From Labilibaculum filiforme (lineage in GTDB: Bacteria; Bacteroidota; Bacteroidia; Bacteroidales; Marinifilaceae): DNA of 64,000 bases. Shown piece after piece: positions 45,483-53,354 of the stretch. Positions within the stretch are counted from its first letter, which is position 1, and each line of letters begins with the position of its first letter. The notes under the pieces are model-generated. The model had not been told where the DNA came from and searched no databases. It saw only the letters and a program-made list of their open reading frames with translations. The position numbers and the translations under genes were made by a program. The stretch is taken from contig NZ_MVDD01000017.1 of NCBI RefSeq assembly GCF_002843315.1, positions 26,186-90,185 of the forward strand, given 5' to 3'.

Positions 45483-45516
45483 TCAGGATAAGGGGATTCC
45501 TCTTATCCTGATTTTG
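45483..45516 (+). terminator. Intra-operon hairpin after maltose phosphorylase
   Basis: TCAGGATAAGGGG pairs with CCTCTTATCCTGA (one mismatch), followed by TTTTG. It lies in the 74-bp gap before the next GH13 gene. It may act as a partial terminator or RNA-processing stem that lowers expression of the hydrolases relative to the transporter, pgmB and phosphorylase. Confidence 0.6.
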
Positions 45517-45539
45517 TATATAGACTTAATTTTGATGGC

Positions 45540-47393
45540 ATGAGAGTTTTTTTGATTTCTTTACTGATGGTTTCTTTTTTTAGTTTTTCCTCGTTTGCAA
45601 ACAAGGTGAAAATTGAAAGAGTAGAGCCGATGTTTTGGTGGGTGGATATGACGAATCCAAATTTACAACTGTTGGTTCATGGAGAAAATATTTCGAAATA
45701 TGATGTTGCTGTGAATTACGAAGGAGTTAAGATTGAGGGAATTGTTACCACCGATAAACCTAACTATCTATTTGTAAATCTGAAGATTGATAAGGGCGCT
45801 AAAGCAGGAGGCTTCGATCTTATTTTTTCGGAAAATGGCAAAAAGAAAGCAAGCTACTCGTACGAATTAAAAGCTAGAAAGGAAGATTCGGCTAATCGGA
45901 AAGGTTACGATGCATCGGATGTGGTGTATTTAATTATGCCAGATCGATTTTCAAATGGAGACCCAACCAACGATTCGGTGGATGGAATGAAGGATAAATT
46001 AGATCGTGAAAATCCTGACGGTCGCCATGGTGGTGATATTCAGGGAATTATTAATCACTTGGATTATTTGCAGGAACTTGGAGTTACAGCGCTTTGGAAT
46101 ACACCATTAATGGAGGATAATCAGCCAAGAACATCCTACCATTCTTATGCAATTTCAGACTATTATAAGATTGATGCCCGTTTCGGAAGTAACGAGGATT
46201 ATGCACGCTTATCTGCGGAAGCGAAAAAACGCGGAATTAAATTGATCATGGATGTGGTGACCAACCATTGTGCTTCGGCTCATTGGTGGATGAATGACTT
46301 ACCTGCAAGCGATTGGGTGCATGTTTTTCCGGAATATACCAATTCAAATCATCGTAAGAGTACTACGAACGATCCATATGTTTCTAAAGTAGATTACGAA
46401 AAGAATTTTAATGGCTGGTTTGATAACAGCATGCCTGATTTAAATCAGAAGAACGAATTAGTAATCAATTATTTTATTCAGAATACCATTTGGTGGATAG
46501 AATATGCTGATTTAGGAGGAATTAGAGTTGATACTTATCCTTACAACGATAAAGATGCCATGGCAGTTTATTCAGGTACAATTATGGAGGAGTATCCAAA
46601 CCTAAATATTGTTGGAGAAACTTGGTTAAGTTCGCCTGCAGAGATTGCTTACTGGCAAAAAGATGCTGTAAATCATGATGGATACAATTCGAATTTACCA
46701 TGTGTAATGGATTTTTCTTTGTTCGAAGCTATGACACAAGCATTTAATGAAAATGAAGGTTGGAATACAGGATTAATTCGCTTGTACAATTCTCTAGCCT
46801 TTGATTATTTGTATCCACACACCGACAACTTGTTTATTTTCGCCGAAAATCACGATACAGGTTATTTGATGTCGATGTTGGAAGGTGATATTAATAAATT
46901 GAAACACCTGATGACTTTCCTTTTAACAACCAGAGGGATTCCCCAGATATACTCAGGAACAGAAATTTTACTGGAAGGCAAAAAAAGCGATGGCGATGGC
47001 AAAATGCGTGTTGATTTTCCGGGAGGATGGGAAAGCGATGCCAAAAATGCATTTACTGCCGAAGGTCGAACATGGAAAGAAAATGAAGCTTTCGATTACT
47101 TAAAGAAATTATTGAACTGGAGAAAAGAAAATCCGGTAATTCATACAGGAAAATTGATGCATTACGTGCCTGAAAATGATGCTTACGTTTATTTTAGAAG
47201 CAATGCAGAAAAAACAGTAATGGTGGTGATTAACAAGAATGAAAAGGCTCAAAAACTAGATTTGAATAGGTTTTCAGAGAGTTTAGGAGCTTTTACTTCT
47301 GGAATAGAGGTAATGAGTGATGAAGAATTCGATTTGTCGAAAGGAAGTATTTCTTTAGCGCCAAACACATCAATTATATTAGAATTAAAATAG
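45540..47393 (+). CDS. SusA-like GH13 neopullulanase/cyclomaltodextrinase, periplasmic
   Basis: A 617-residue secreted GH13 enzyme. The signal peptide (MRVFLISLLMVSFFSFSSFA) has no lipobox, so the periplasm is likely. The N-terminal Ig-like domain of cyclomaltodextrinases (IERVEPMFWWVDMTNPNLQL) is followed by the catalytic barrel: MDVVTNHC, nucleophile D331 in GGIRVDTYPY, acid/base E360 in VGETWLS and D439 in AENHD. GRHGGDIQGI and the C-terminal beta domain (MVVINKNEKAQKLDL) also fit. It should cut maltooligosaccharides, cyclodextrin or pullulan to maltose-sized products. A close paralogue is encoded at 59647-61494. Confidence 0.92.
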   Translation: MRVFLISLLMVSFFSFSSFANKVKIERVEPMFWWVDMTNPNLQLLVHGENISKYDVAVNYEGVKIEGIVTTDKPNYLFVNLKIDKGAKAGGFDLIFSENGKKKASYSYELKARKEDSANRKGYDASDVVYLIMPDRFSNGDPTNDSVDGMKDKLDRENPDGRHGGDIQGIINHLDYLQELGVTALWNTPLMEDNQPRTSYHSYAISDYYKIDARFGSNEDYARLSAEAKKRGIKLIMDVVTNHCASAHWWMNDLPASDWVHVFPEYTNSNHRKSTTNDPYVSKVDYEKNFNGWFDNSMPDLNQKNELVINYFIQNTIWWIEYADLGGIRVDTYPYNDKDAMAVYSGTIMEEYPNLNIVGETWLSSPAEIAYWQKDAVNHDGYNSNLPCVMDFSLFEAMTQAFNENEGWNTGLIRLYNSLAFDYLYPHTDNLFIFAENHDTGYLMSMLEGDINKLKHLMTFLLTTRGIPQIYSGTEILLEGKKSDGDGKMRVDFPGGWESDAKNAFTAEGRTWKENEAFDYLKKLLNWRKENPVIHTGKLMHYVPENDAYVYFRSNAEKTVMVVINKNEKAQKLDLNRFSESLGAFTSGIEVMSDEEFDLSKGSISLAPNTSIILELK

Positions 47394-47432
47394 GCGTGAT
47401 CGGGTGATCACTTAAAATAGGAAGCTCGGAAT

Positions 47433-49835
47433 ATGTGTAAAAGAATTGTTTTAAAGTTTTCGTTTGTACTGCTTGTTGCTCTTGCGTCTTTTTCTGCATT
47501 TGCACAAAACAGTCAGCGGGTTTATCAATCGTTTAAGGCCAATGGCAATCAATTGGTAATTGTTGTGAACGATGGGAAGTATGAGATTCAGTTTTACAAT
47601 GAAAATATTGTAGAAACGGCTTTCATCCCGAAAGGGGAGACTAACAAAGGAGTATCGCATGCTGTAGTTTTAAAACCAGAATTCCCAAGCGCGAAACTGC
47701 TTGAGAAAGGGAACAATTTAGTGTTTCAATCGAAGGGAATTAACGTAACAATTTCAAAATCTCCTTTTGATATCAGCTATAGCTATAAAGGCAAAGAATT
47801 GCTTTCCGAAAAAGAGGGATACATTAAAACCGACAGCACCGAAAATATCGATTTCTCGATTGAAAAAGAGGAAGTTTTATTTGGTGGTGGTGCACGTGTT
47901 TTGGGCATGAACAGAAGAGGAAATAGACTACAATTATACAATCGAGCTCACTATGGCTATGGAACGCATTCCGAATTGATGAATTACACCATGCCTTTGG
48001 TGATTTCTTCGAAAATATATGCGGTTCATTTCGATAATGCTCCTATTGGATATTTGGATTTAGATAGTGAAAAAACAAACACACTTCGTTACGAGAGTAT
48101 AAGCGGAAGAAAAGTATATCAGGTCGTTGCCACGGATACTTGGGAAGATTTCACCTATGAATTTACCAACTTAACGGGTCGTCAGCCAATGTTGCCACGT
48201 TGGAGTTTTGGTAATTTTTCGAGCCGATTTGGATATCACTCGCAAAGGGAAGCCGAAGAAACGATTGATCAGTTTCTGAAAGATTCTATTCCTGTAGATG
48301 CGATTATTTTGGACCTGTATTGGTTTGGAAAAGAGATGAAAGGGGAGATGGGAAATTTAGCTTTCTATCGTGATTCATTTCCAAATCCTGAAAAAATGAT
48401 TGCCGATTTTAATGCCAAAGGAGTAAAAACAATTCTGGTTACGGAACCATTTATTTTAACTACATCAAAACGATGGGATGAGGCAGTGAACGAAGAGGTT
48501 TTGGGAACGGACTCTATTGGTAATCCGTACACATACGATTTTTATTTCGGTAACACCGGATTGGTGGACGTGTTTAAGCCGAAAGCCGTTGAATGGTTTT
48601 GGGATATTTACAAAGGATTGGCCAACAAAGGAGTTGCCGGTTGGTGGGGCGATTTGGGAGAGCCAGAAGTTCATCCGTCAGATTTGAAGCATGTTAACGG
48701 ATCGGCCGATGAGGTTCACAACATTTACGGTCATTATTGGGCAAAATTAGTACACGATGGTTATCAGAAAGACTTCTCGAAGCAACGTCCGTTTATTTTA
48801 ATGAGAGCGGGAGCTGTTGGCTCGCAACGATATGGCATGGTGCCTTGGACAGGAGATGTGAGTCGTTCGTGGGATGGTTTAAAGCCACAAACCGAAATAT
48901 CATTACAAATGGGATTGCAGGGAATTCCTTACATGCACTCCGATTTGGGAGGTTTTGCAGGCGATAATTTAGATGATGAATTGTACACCCGCTGGTTGCA
49001 ATATGGTGTTTTTCAACCGATATTCCGCCCGCATGCTCAGGAAGCTGTTGCTTCGGAACCCGTATTTCGCGAGCCGAAAACAAAAGCTTTGGCAAAGAAA
49101 TCAATTCAATTAAGATATCGGTTAATGCCTTATAATTATACGCTTGCTTTCGATAACAATCAGACTGGATTGCCACTGATGCGTCCATTGTTTTTCGAAG
49201 AGCAAAACAACAAAGAATTACTATCAGTTTCGGATACTTACCTATGGGGAGATGCATTTTTAGTATCGACTATAACTGATGCAGGTTTAAAAGAGAAAGA
49301 AGTATACATGCCAGCTAATTCAGTTTGGTTCGATTTTGTATCGGAAAAGAGATATGAAGGAGGCAAAACTTATGCAATAAAAACTGAAGAAGATCATATT
49401 CCTGTTTTTGTGCGTGCTGGTTCTTTTGTTCCAATGATAAATGGAATGCAAAACACAACAACTTATTCATCGGAATATATCGACTTACATTACTATCACG
49501 ATAAGTCGATTACAACTAGTAAAGCACATTTGTATAACGATGATGGAGCTACTCCTGATGCCTTTGAAAAGGGAAAGTATGAAATATTGAATTTTAATTC
49601 GGAAGCTAGCAATAAGAAATTGAAGTTGGATGTCGCAACTGAAATAGGAGGCAATTACAATTCTGTGAAAAAAGAAATTAATTGGGTAATTCACAATATC
49701 AATAAAGAGCCGAAAAAGCTGTACTTGAGAAAGAAAAAAATTGAGTTTACCTGGAATAAGGAAGAAAATACAATCCGCTTTAAAGCTAAAGTTGGAGCAG
49801 AAGGAAATCAATCAATAACAATTAAATTACGATAG
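47433..49835 (+). CDS. GH31 alpha-glucosidase, secreted
   Basis: An 800-residue exported enzyme (signal MCKRIVLKFSFVLLVALASF, ending SAFAQ) of family GH31 that releases glucose from the non-reducing end of oligosaccharides. The N-terminal beta-sandwich precedes the barrel. DAIILDLYWFGKEMKGE, the nucleophile D407 in GWWGDLGEPE, the acid/base D475 in PWTGDVSRSWDG and LGGFAGDN are typical. The C-terminal beta domains include LPLMRPLFFEE and VFVRAGSFVPM. It is in the rightward operon between two GH13 genes, 39 bp after the first. It presumably replaces SusB, a GH97 enzyme that is absent here. Confidence 0.92.
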   Translation: MCKRIVLKFSFVLLVALASFSAFAQNSQRVYQSFKANGNQLVIVVNDGKYEIQFYNENIVETAFIPKGETNKGVSHAVVLKPEFPSAKLLEKGNNLVFQSKGINVTISKSPFDISYSYKGKELLSEKEGYIKTDSTENIDFSIEKEEVLFGGGARVLGMNRRGNRLQLYNRAHYGYGTHSELMNYTMPLVISSKIYAVHFDNAPIGYLDLDSEKTNTLRYESISGRKVYQVVATDTWEDFTYEFTNLTGRQPMLPRWSFGNFSSRFGYHSQREAEETIDQFLKDSIPVDAIILDLYWFGKEMKGEMGNLAFYRDSFPNPEKMIADFNAKGVKTILVTEPFILTTSKRWDEAVNEEVLGTDSIGNPYTYDFYFGNTGLVDVFKPKAVEWFWDIYKGLANKGVAGWWGDLGEPEVHPSDLKHVNGSADEVHNIYGHYWAKLVHDGYQKDFSKQRPFILMRAGAVGSQRYGMVPWTGDVSRSWDGLKPQTEISLQMGLQGIPYMHSDLGGFAGDNLDDELYTRWLQYGVFQPIFRPHAQEAVASEPVFREPKTKALAKKSIQLRYRLMPYNYTLAFDNNQTGLPLMRPLFFEEQNNKELLSVSDTYLWGDAFLVSTITDAGLKEKEVYMPANSVWFDFVSEKRYEGGKTYAIKTEEDHIPVFVRAGSFVPMINGMQNTTTYSSEYIDLHYYHDKSITTSKAHLYNDDGATPDAFEKGKYEILNFNSEASNKKLKLDVATEIGGNYNSVKKEINWVIHNINKEPKKLYLRKKKIEFTWNKEENTIRFKAKVGAEGNQSITIKLR

Positions 49836-49944
49836 GTTTTATAGGAGGATTAAGAGTAGATAAAGTGTTGTAATCATTTCAATTTAATCTGTTTTAATCA
49901 TTAACAAACCTATAAAATCAGCGTCTAAATAAAATCGAAAAACA

Positions 49945-51597
49945 ATGAAAAAAATAGGATATAGCATATTTGTAGTGGTGCTTTTTTTGCTATCGGCATG
50001 TGCCACACCCGAAAAGCAAATTGCAGATGCAGATAAGCCGTTTGTGTGGGAAGGAGCTAACTTGTACTTCTTGTTGACCGACCGATTTAATAATGGAAAC
50101 ACTAACAACGATGTGAACTTTGAACGCGAATTGCCAACTGGGAAGCTGAGAGGTTTTGAAGGTGGCGATATTCAGGGAATTACTCAAAAAATAAAAGAGG
50201 GATACTTTAATGCTTTGGGAATTAATGCCATTTGGTTTACTCCGGTTACCGAACAAATTCACGGATCGGTTGATGAAGGCACAGGAAATACCTATGGTTT
50301 TCATGGTTATTGGGCCAAAGACTGGACCGCTTTAGATCCGAACTTTGGAAGCATGGAAGATTTGGCCGAATTGGTTGAGACTGCTCATGCTAATGGAATT
50401 CGAATTGTAATGGATGCAGTACTCAATCATACCGGACCAGCTACGGAAACCGACCCAGCTTGGGAAACAGAGTGGGTAAGAACCGGACCAACCTGCACTT
50501 ATCAGAACTTTGAAACGACTACTGAGTGCACGCTTACAGATAATTTGCCAGATATTAAAACGGAAAGTAATCAGGAAGTTACAATTCCAGCAAGCTTAGC
50601 CGAAAAATGGAAAAATGAAGGCAGGTATGAGCAGGAAATGAAAGAGTTGGACGAATTCTTTGCCCGTACAGGATATCCTCGCACACCAAAATACCATCTA
50701 ATTAAATGGTTGTGCGATTACATCATCGAGTTTGGAATTGATGGCTATCGTTCCGATACAGTAAAGCACACCGAAGAAACGGTTTGGGGCGATTTTCGCA
50801 CCGAATGTGAATATGCATTTCAGCTTTGGAAAGAAAAAAATCCTGAAAAAGTGATGGATAACAACGAATTTTATTCGGTAGCGGAAGTGTATGGATACAA
50901 TATCAGTAATAAATTTGCTTACAGTTTTGGCGATAAGCAGGTGAACTATTATGCCAATGGATTTACTGATTTAATCAACTTTGAATTTAAGTACAATTCG
51001 TTATCGAATTACGAAGAATTGTTTTCGAAATATTCGGAGATATTAAATGGTGACTTAAAAGGTTATGGCATTTTAAACTACCTAACATCGCATGATGATG
51101 GTTCACCTTTCGATCAGAAACGAGAAAAAAGCATTGAGTCTGCAAATAAATTATTGTTGTGTCCAGGAACTTCGCAGGTGTATTATGGCGACGAATCTGC
51201 ACGATCATTAGTGATTGAGGGAACGGTTGGCGATGCTACTTTGCGTTCCTTTATGAATTGGGAAAAGATAGCAACCGATACGCATACGCAAGCTGTATTG
51301 GCTCATTGGCAGAAGCTTGGTAAATTCAGAAGAGATCATCCGGCAGTAGGTGCAGGCGTGCATAAAATGATTTCGGAAACACCTTATGTGTTCAGCCGAA
51401 TTTACAGCAATGCAGAATTGCACGATCAGGTTTTTGTGGGATTGGATTTACCAATTGGAAAAAAGGATTTGACCATTGAAGGCTTGGAGAATGGAACCAA
51501 ATTACGAGATGCTTATTCTGGAGAGACGGCAAAAGTGAAGAATGGAAAAGTAAGTATCGATACGGAATTTGATGTAGTACTATTGGAAGTTTTGTAA
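49945..51597 (+). CDS. GH13 alpha-amylase lipoprotein, MalS-like
   Basis: A 550-residue lipoprotein: MKKIGYSIFVVVLFLLSAC ends in a lipobox. The catalytic barrel has LYFLLTDRFNNG, GGDIQGI, MDAVLNHTG, nucleophile D271 in IDGYRSDTVKH, acid/base E314 in SVAEVYGY and D384 in TSHDDGS. A Cys pair (CTYQNFETTTEC) lies in the loop after the first barrel half. The arrangement resembles periplasmic MalS-type amylases. It should release maltooligosaccharides from longer dextrins at the periplasmic or outer-membrane face. It is the sixth gene of the rightward operon, 109 bp after the GH31 gene. Confidence 0.9.
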   Translation: MKKIGYSIFVVVLFLLSACATPEKQIADADKPFVWEGANLYFLLTDRFNNGNTNNDVNFERELPTGKLRGFEGGDIQGITQKIKEGYFNALGINAIWFTPVTEQIHGSVDEGTGNTYGFHGYWAKDWTALDPNFGSMEDLAELVETAHANGIRIVMDAVLNHTGPATETDPAWETEWVRTGPTCTYQNFETTTECTLTDNLPDIKTESNQEVTIPASLAEKWKNEGRYEQEMKELDEFFARTGYPRTPKYHLIKWLCDYIIEFGIDGYRSDTVKHTEETVWGDFRTECEYAFQLWKEKNPEKVMDNNEFYSVAEVYGYNISNKFAYSFGDKQVNYYANGFTDLINFEFKYNSLSNYEELFSKYSEILNGDLKGYGILNYLTSHDDGSPFDQKREKSIESANKLLLCPGTSQVYYGDESARSLVIEGTVGDATLRSFMNWEKIATDTHTQAVLAHWQKLGKFRRDHPAVGAGVHKMISETPYVFSRIYSNAELHDQVFVGLDLPIGKKDLTIEGLENGTKLRDAYSGETAKVKNGKVSIDTEFDVVLLEVL

Positions 51598-51642
51598 ATA
51601 ATCTAAAATCTCATATCTAATATCTTAGATCTAAAAATTATA
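51598..51642. repeat. Degenerate ATCTAA-type AT-rich spacer
   Basis: The 48-bp gap between the two lipoprotein amylase genes is built from ATCTAA-like words (ATCTAAAATCT, ATATCTAATATC, TTAGATCTAAA) and contains a small inverted repeat ATCTAA-TATC-TTAGAT. It is low-complexity; no function is assigned. Confidence 0.45.
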
Positions 51643-51645
51643 GAA

Positions 51646-53022
51646 ATGAAAAAAATGAATCAGGTTCTTTTGAGTTTGGCTATCCTAGCAGGAATGCTGG
51701 TTTCTTGTCAGAGCAAAACGGCAAATAAAGCTGTTGCTGAAGAAGTGAAAATTGAAAAACCATTGGCATGGACACGCAATGCGAATATTTATGAAGTAAA
51801 CATTCGTCAGTATACACCAGAGGGGACTATTAATGCTTTTGTGGAACACATGCCTCGCTTAAAGGAAATGGGTGTTGATATTCTTTGGGTGATGCCAGTT
51901 TTTCCTATCTCTGAAAAGAACCGTAAGGGAAGCATGGGTAGTTATTACGCTGTGGCGGATTATCGTGCTGTAAATCCAGAATTTGGAACTATGGATGATT
52001 TGAAAAACATGGTAAATAAAGCTCACGAAATGGGCATGCACGTTATTTTAGATTGGGTTGCCAATCACACTGGTTGGGATAATTTCCTAATTAATGAGCA
52101 TCCTGAATATTACACACGAAATGAAGCTGGTGAGGTTGTTATTCCTGAAGGTACCGACTGGTCGGATACCGCAGACTTGAATTACGAAAACAACGACATG
52201 CGCGAGTTCATGATCGGTTCTTTAAAATATTGGATTGAGAATGCTGATGTTGACGGATTCCGTTGCGATGTAGCAGGAATGGTTCCTACCGATTTCTGGG
52301 AAAAAGCTCGCAAAGATCTAGACGCTATCAAACCAGTGTTTATGTTGGCCGAAGATGGCGGACATGAATTATTGGAAAATGCCTTTGATATGGGTTACGG
52401 ATGGGATTTTCACCACATCATGAACGATATTGCAAAAGGTGAAAAAAATGCAGACGATGTGGAGGCTTTCTTTGCTAAAATAGATACGATTTTTCCTGCT
52501 GACTCCTATCTTATGAACTTTATTACCAACCACGACGAAAACTCATGGAACGGTACCGTAAAGGAAAGAATGGGAGAAGGTGGTAATGCGTTTGCAGTAT
52601 TAACTTTTACCATGCCCGGAATGCCTTTAATTTATAGCGGACAGGAAGCAGGAATGGACAAGCGATTGAAATTCTTCGAGAAAGATACAATTGATTGGAG
52701 CAACAAAACATTGGAGCCTTTTTACAAGCAATTAATCAGCCTAAAAAGCAACAATAAAGCATTGCAAAATGGTGTAAAAGGAGGAGGAATTGTTCGAATT
52801 CCTTCGGATAAAAGCGAAGCTATTTATGCATTTACTCGCGAAGCAGAAGGCGATAAGCTAGTGGTGGTATTAAATTTGACTGCAGAAGCTCAGGAATTTA
52901 CACTTTCGTCGGAAGCATTAGCAGGCGACTACAAGGATTACCTTAGTAATGAAGAGGCCAAGTTTACTGCAGAAGAGAAAATGTCTTTGCAAGCTTGGGA
53001 ATATAGAGTTTACGTAAAGTAA
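51646..53022 (+). CDS. GH13 alpha-amylase lipoprotein
   Basis: A 458-residue lipoprotein with signal MKKMNQVLLSLAILAGMLVSC (lipobox LVSC). A compact GH13 barrel follows: IYEVNIRQYTPEGT, LDWVANHTGWDN, nucleophile D208 in DGFRCDVAG, acid/base E236 in MLAEDGG, D297 in TNHDENSWNG and a short C-terminal beta domain. It is shorter than the other amylases in the locus and lacks an N-terminal Ig-like domain. It is the last gene of the rightward operon, 48 bp after the preceding amylase gene and 10 bp before a strong terminator. Exact specificity is unclear. Confidence 0.9.
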   Translation: MKKMNQVLLSLAILAGMLVSCQSKTANKAVAEEVKIEKPLAWTRNANIYEVNIRQYTPEGTINAFVEHMPRLKEMGVDILWVMPVFPISEKNRKGSMGSYYAVADYRAVNPEFGTMDDLKNMVNKAHEMGMHVILDWVANHTGWDNFLINEHPEYYTRNEAGEVVIPEGTDWSDTADLNYENNDMREFMIGSLKYWIENADVDGFRCDVAGMVPTDFWEKARKDLDAIKPVFMLAEDGGHELLENAFDMGYGWDFHHIMNDIAKGEKNADDVEAFFAKIDTIFPADSYLMNFITNHDENSWNGTVKERMGEGGNAFAVLTFTMPGMPLIYSGQEAGMDKRLKFFEKDTIDWSNKTLEPFYKQLISLKSNNKALQNGVKGGGIVRIPSDKSEAIYAFTREAEGDKLVVVLNLTAEAQEFTLSSEALAGDYKDYLSNEEAKFTAEEKMSLQAWEYRVYVK

Positions 53023-53032
53023 CATAAAATAG

Positions 53033-53080
53033 AAGGCTTGGTGGATAGGGGTTTTTACGCCTATTAACCAAGCCTTTTTC
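53033..53080 (+). terminator. Terminator of the rightward maltodextrin operon
   Basis: A long hairpin with outer stem AAGGCTTGGT / ACCAAGCCTT and inner pairing ATAGG / CCTAT is followed by TTTTTCTTT, 10 bp after the last amylase stop. Confidence 0.85.
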
Positions 53081-53096
53081 TTTAAAATTTCAATTG

Positions 53097-53279
53097 ATGA
53101 AAAGGGGGACTTTTTCAACTTCTCTTTTGATGTGTTTTTATTTGCACAAGCGTGTGATCCAGAAAGTCAATAAGATAGTGAAAAAAGAGGGCGTTTTATT
53201 CTGTCAAATATGCACTCGAACAGTAAAGCGATTAATAATAGATCAGCATTTTTATAAGCACCTACATAAGAAGAAATAA
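53097..53279 (+). CDS. Possible small Cys/His-containing basic protein, doubtful
   Basis: A 60-codon frame starting MKRGTFSTSLLMCFYLHKR lies directly after the operon terminator. Its C-terminal half has Cys-x2-Cys (FCQIC) and closely spaced His (DQHFYKHLHKKK), which could form a small metal site. It is strongly basic. No family is recognised and no promoter box is evident. Codon usage is not clearly coding. It is kept at low confidence; chance is the main alternative. Confidence 0.25.
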   Translation: MKRGTFSTSLLMCFYLHKRVIQKVNKIVKKEGVLFCQICTRTVKRLIIDQHFYKHLHKKK

Positions 53280-53354
53280 AGCTAATATTATAATTAGTTA
53301 CAGGTTTAAGTCTGAGAATTTGATGCTTGGTCAGATCAATCTAAAAGCAGAATT

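Noticed and set aside
47396..47411. Short inverted repeat GTGATC-GGGT-GATCAC between the SusA-like and GH31 genes
   Set aside because: Six-bp arms in a 39-bp intra-operon gap, with no T tract and no second copy seen. Too weak to call a terminator or operator.
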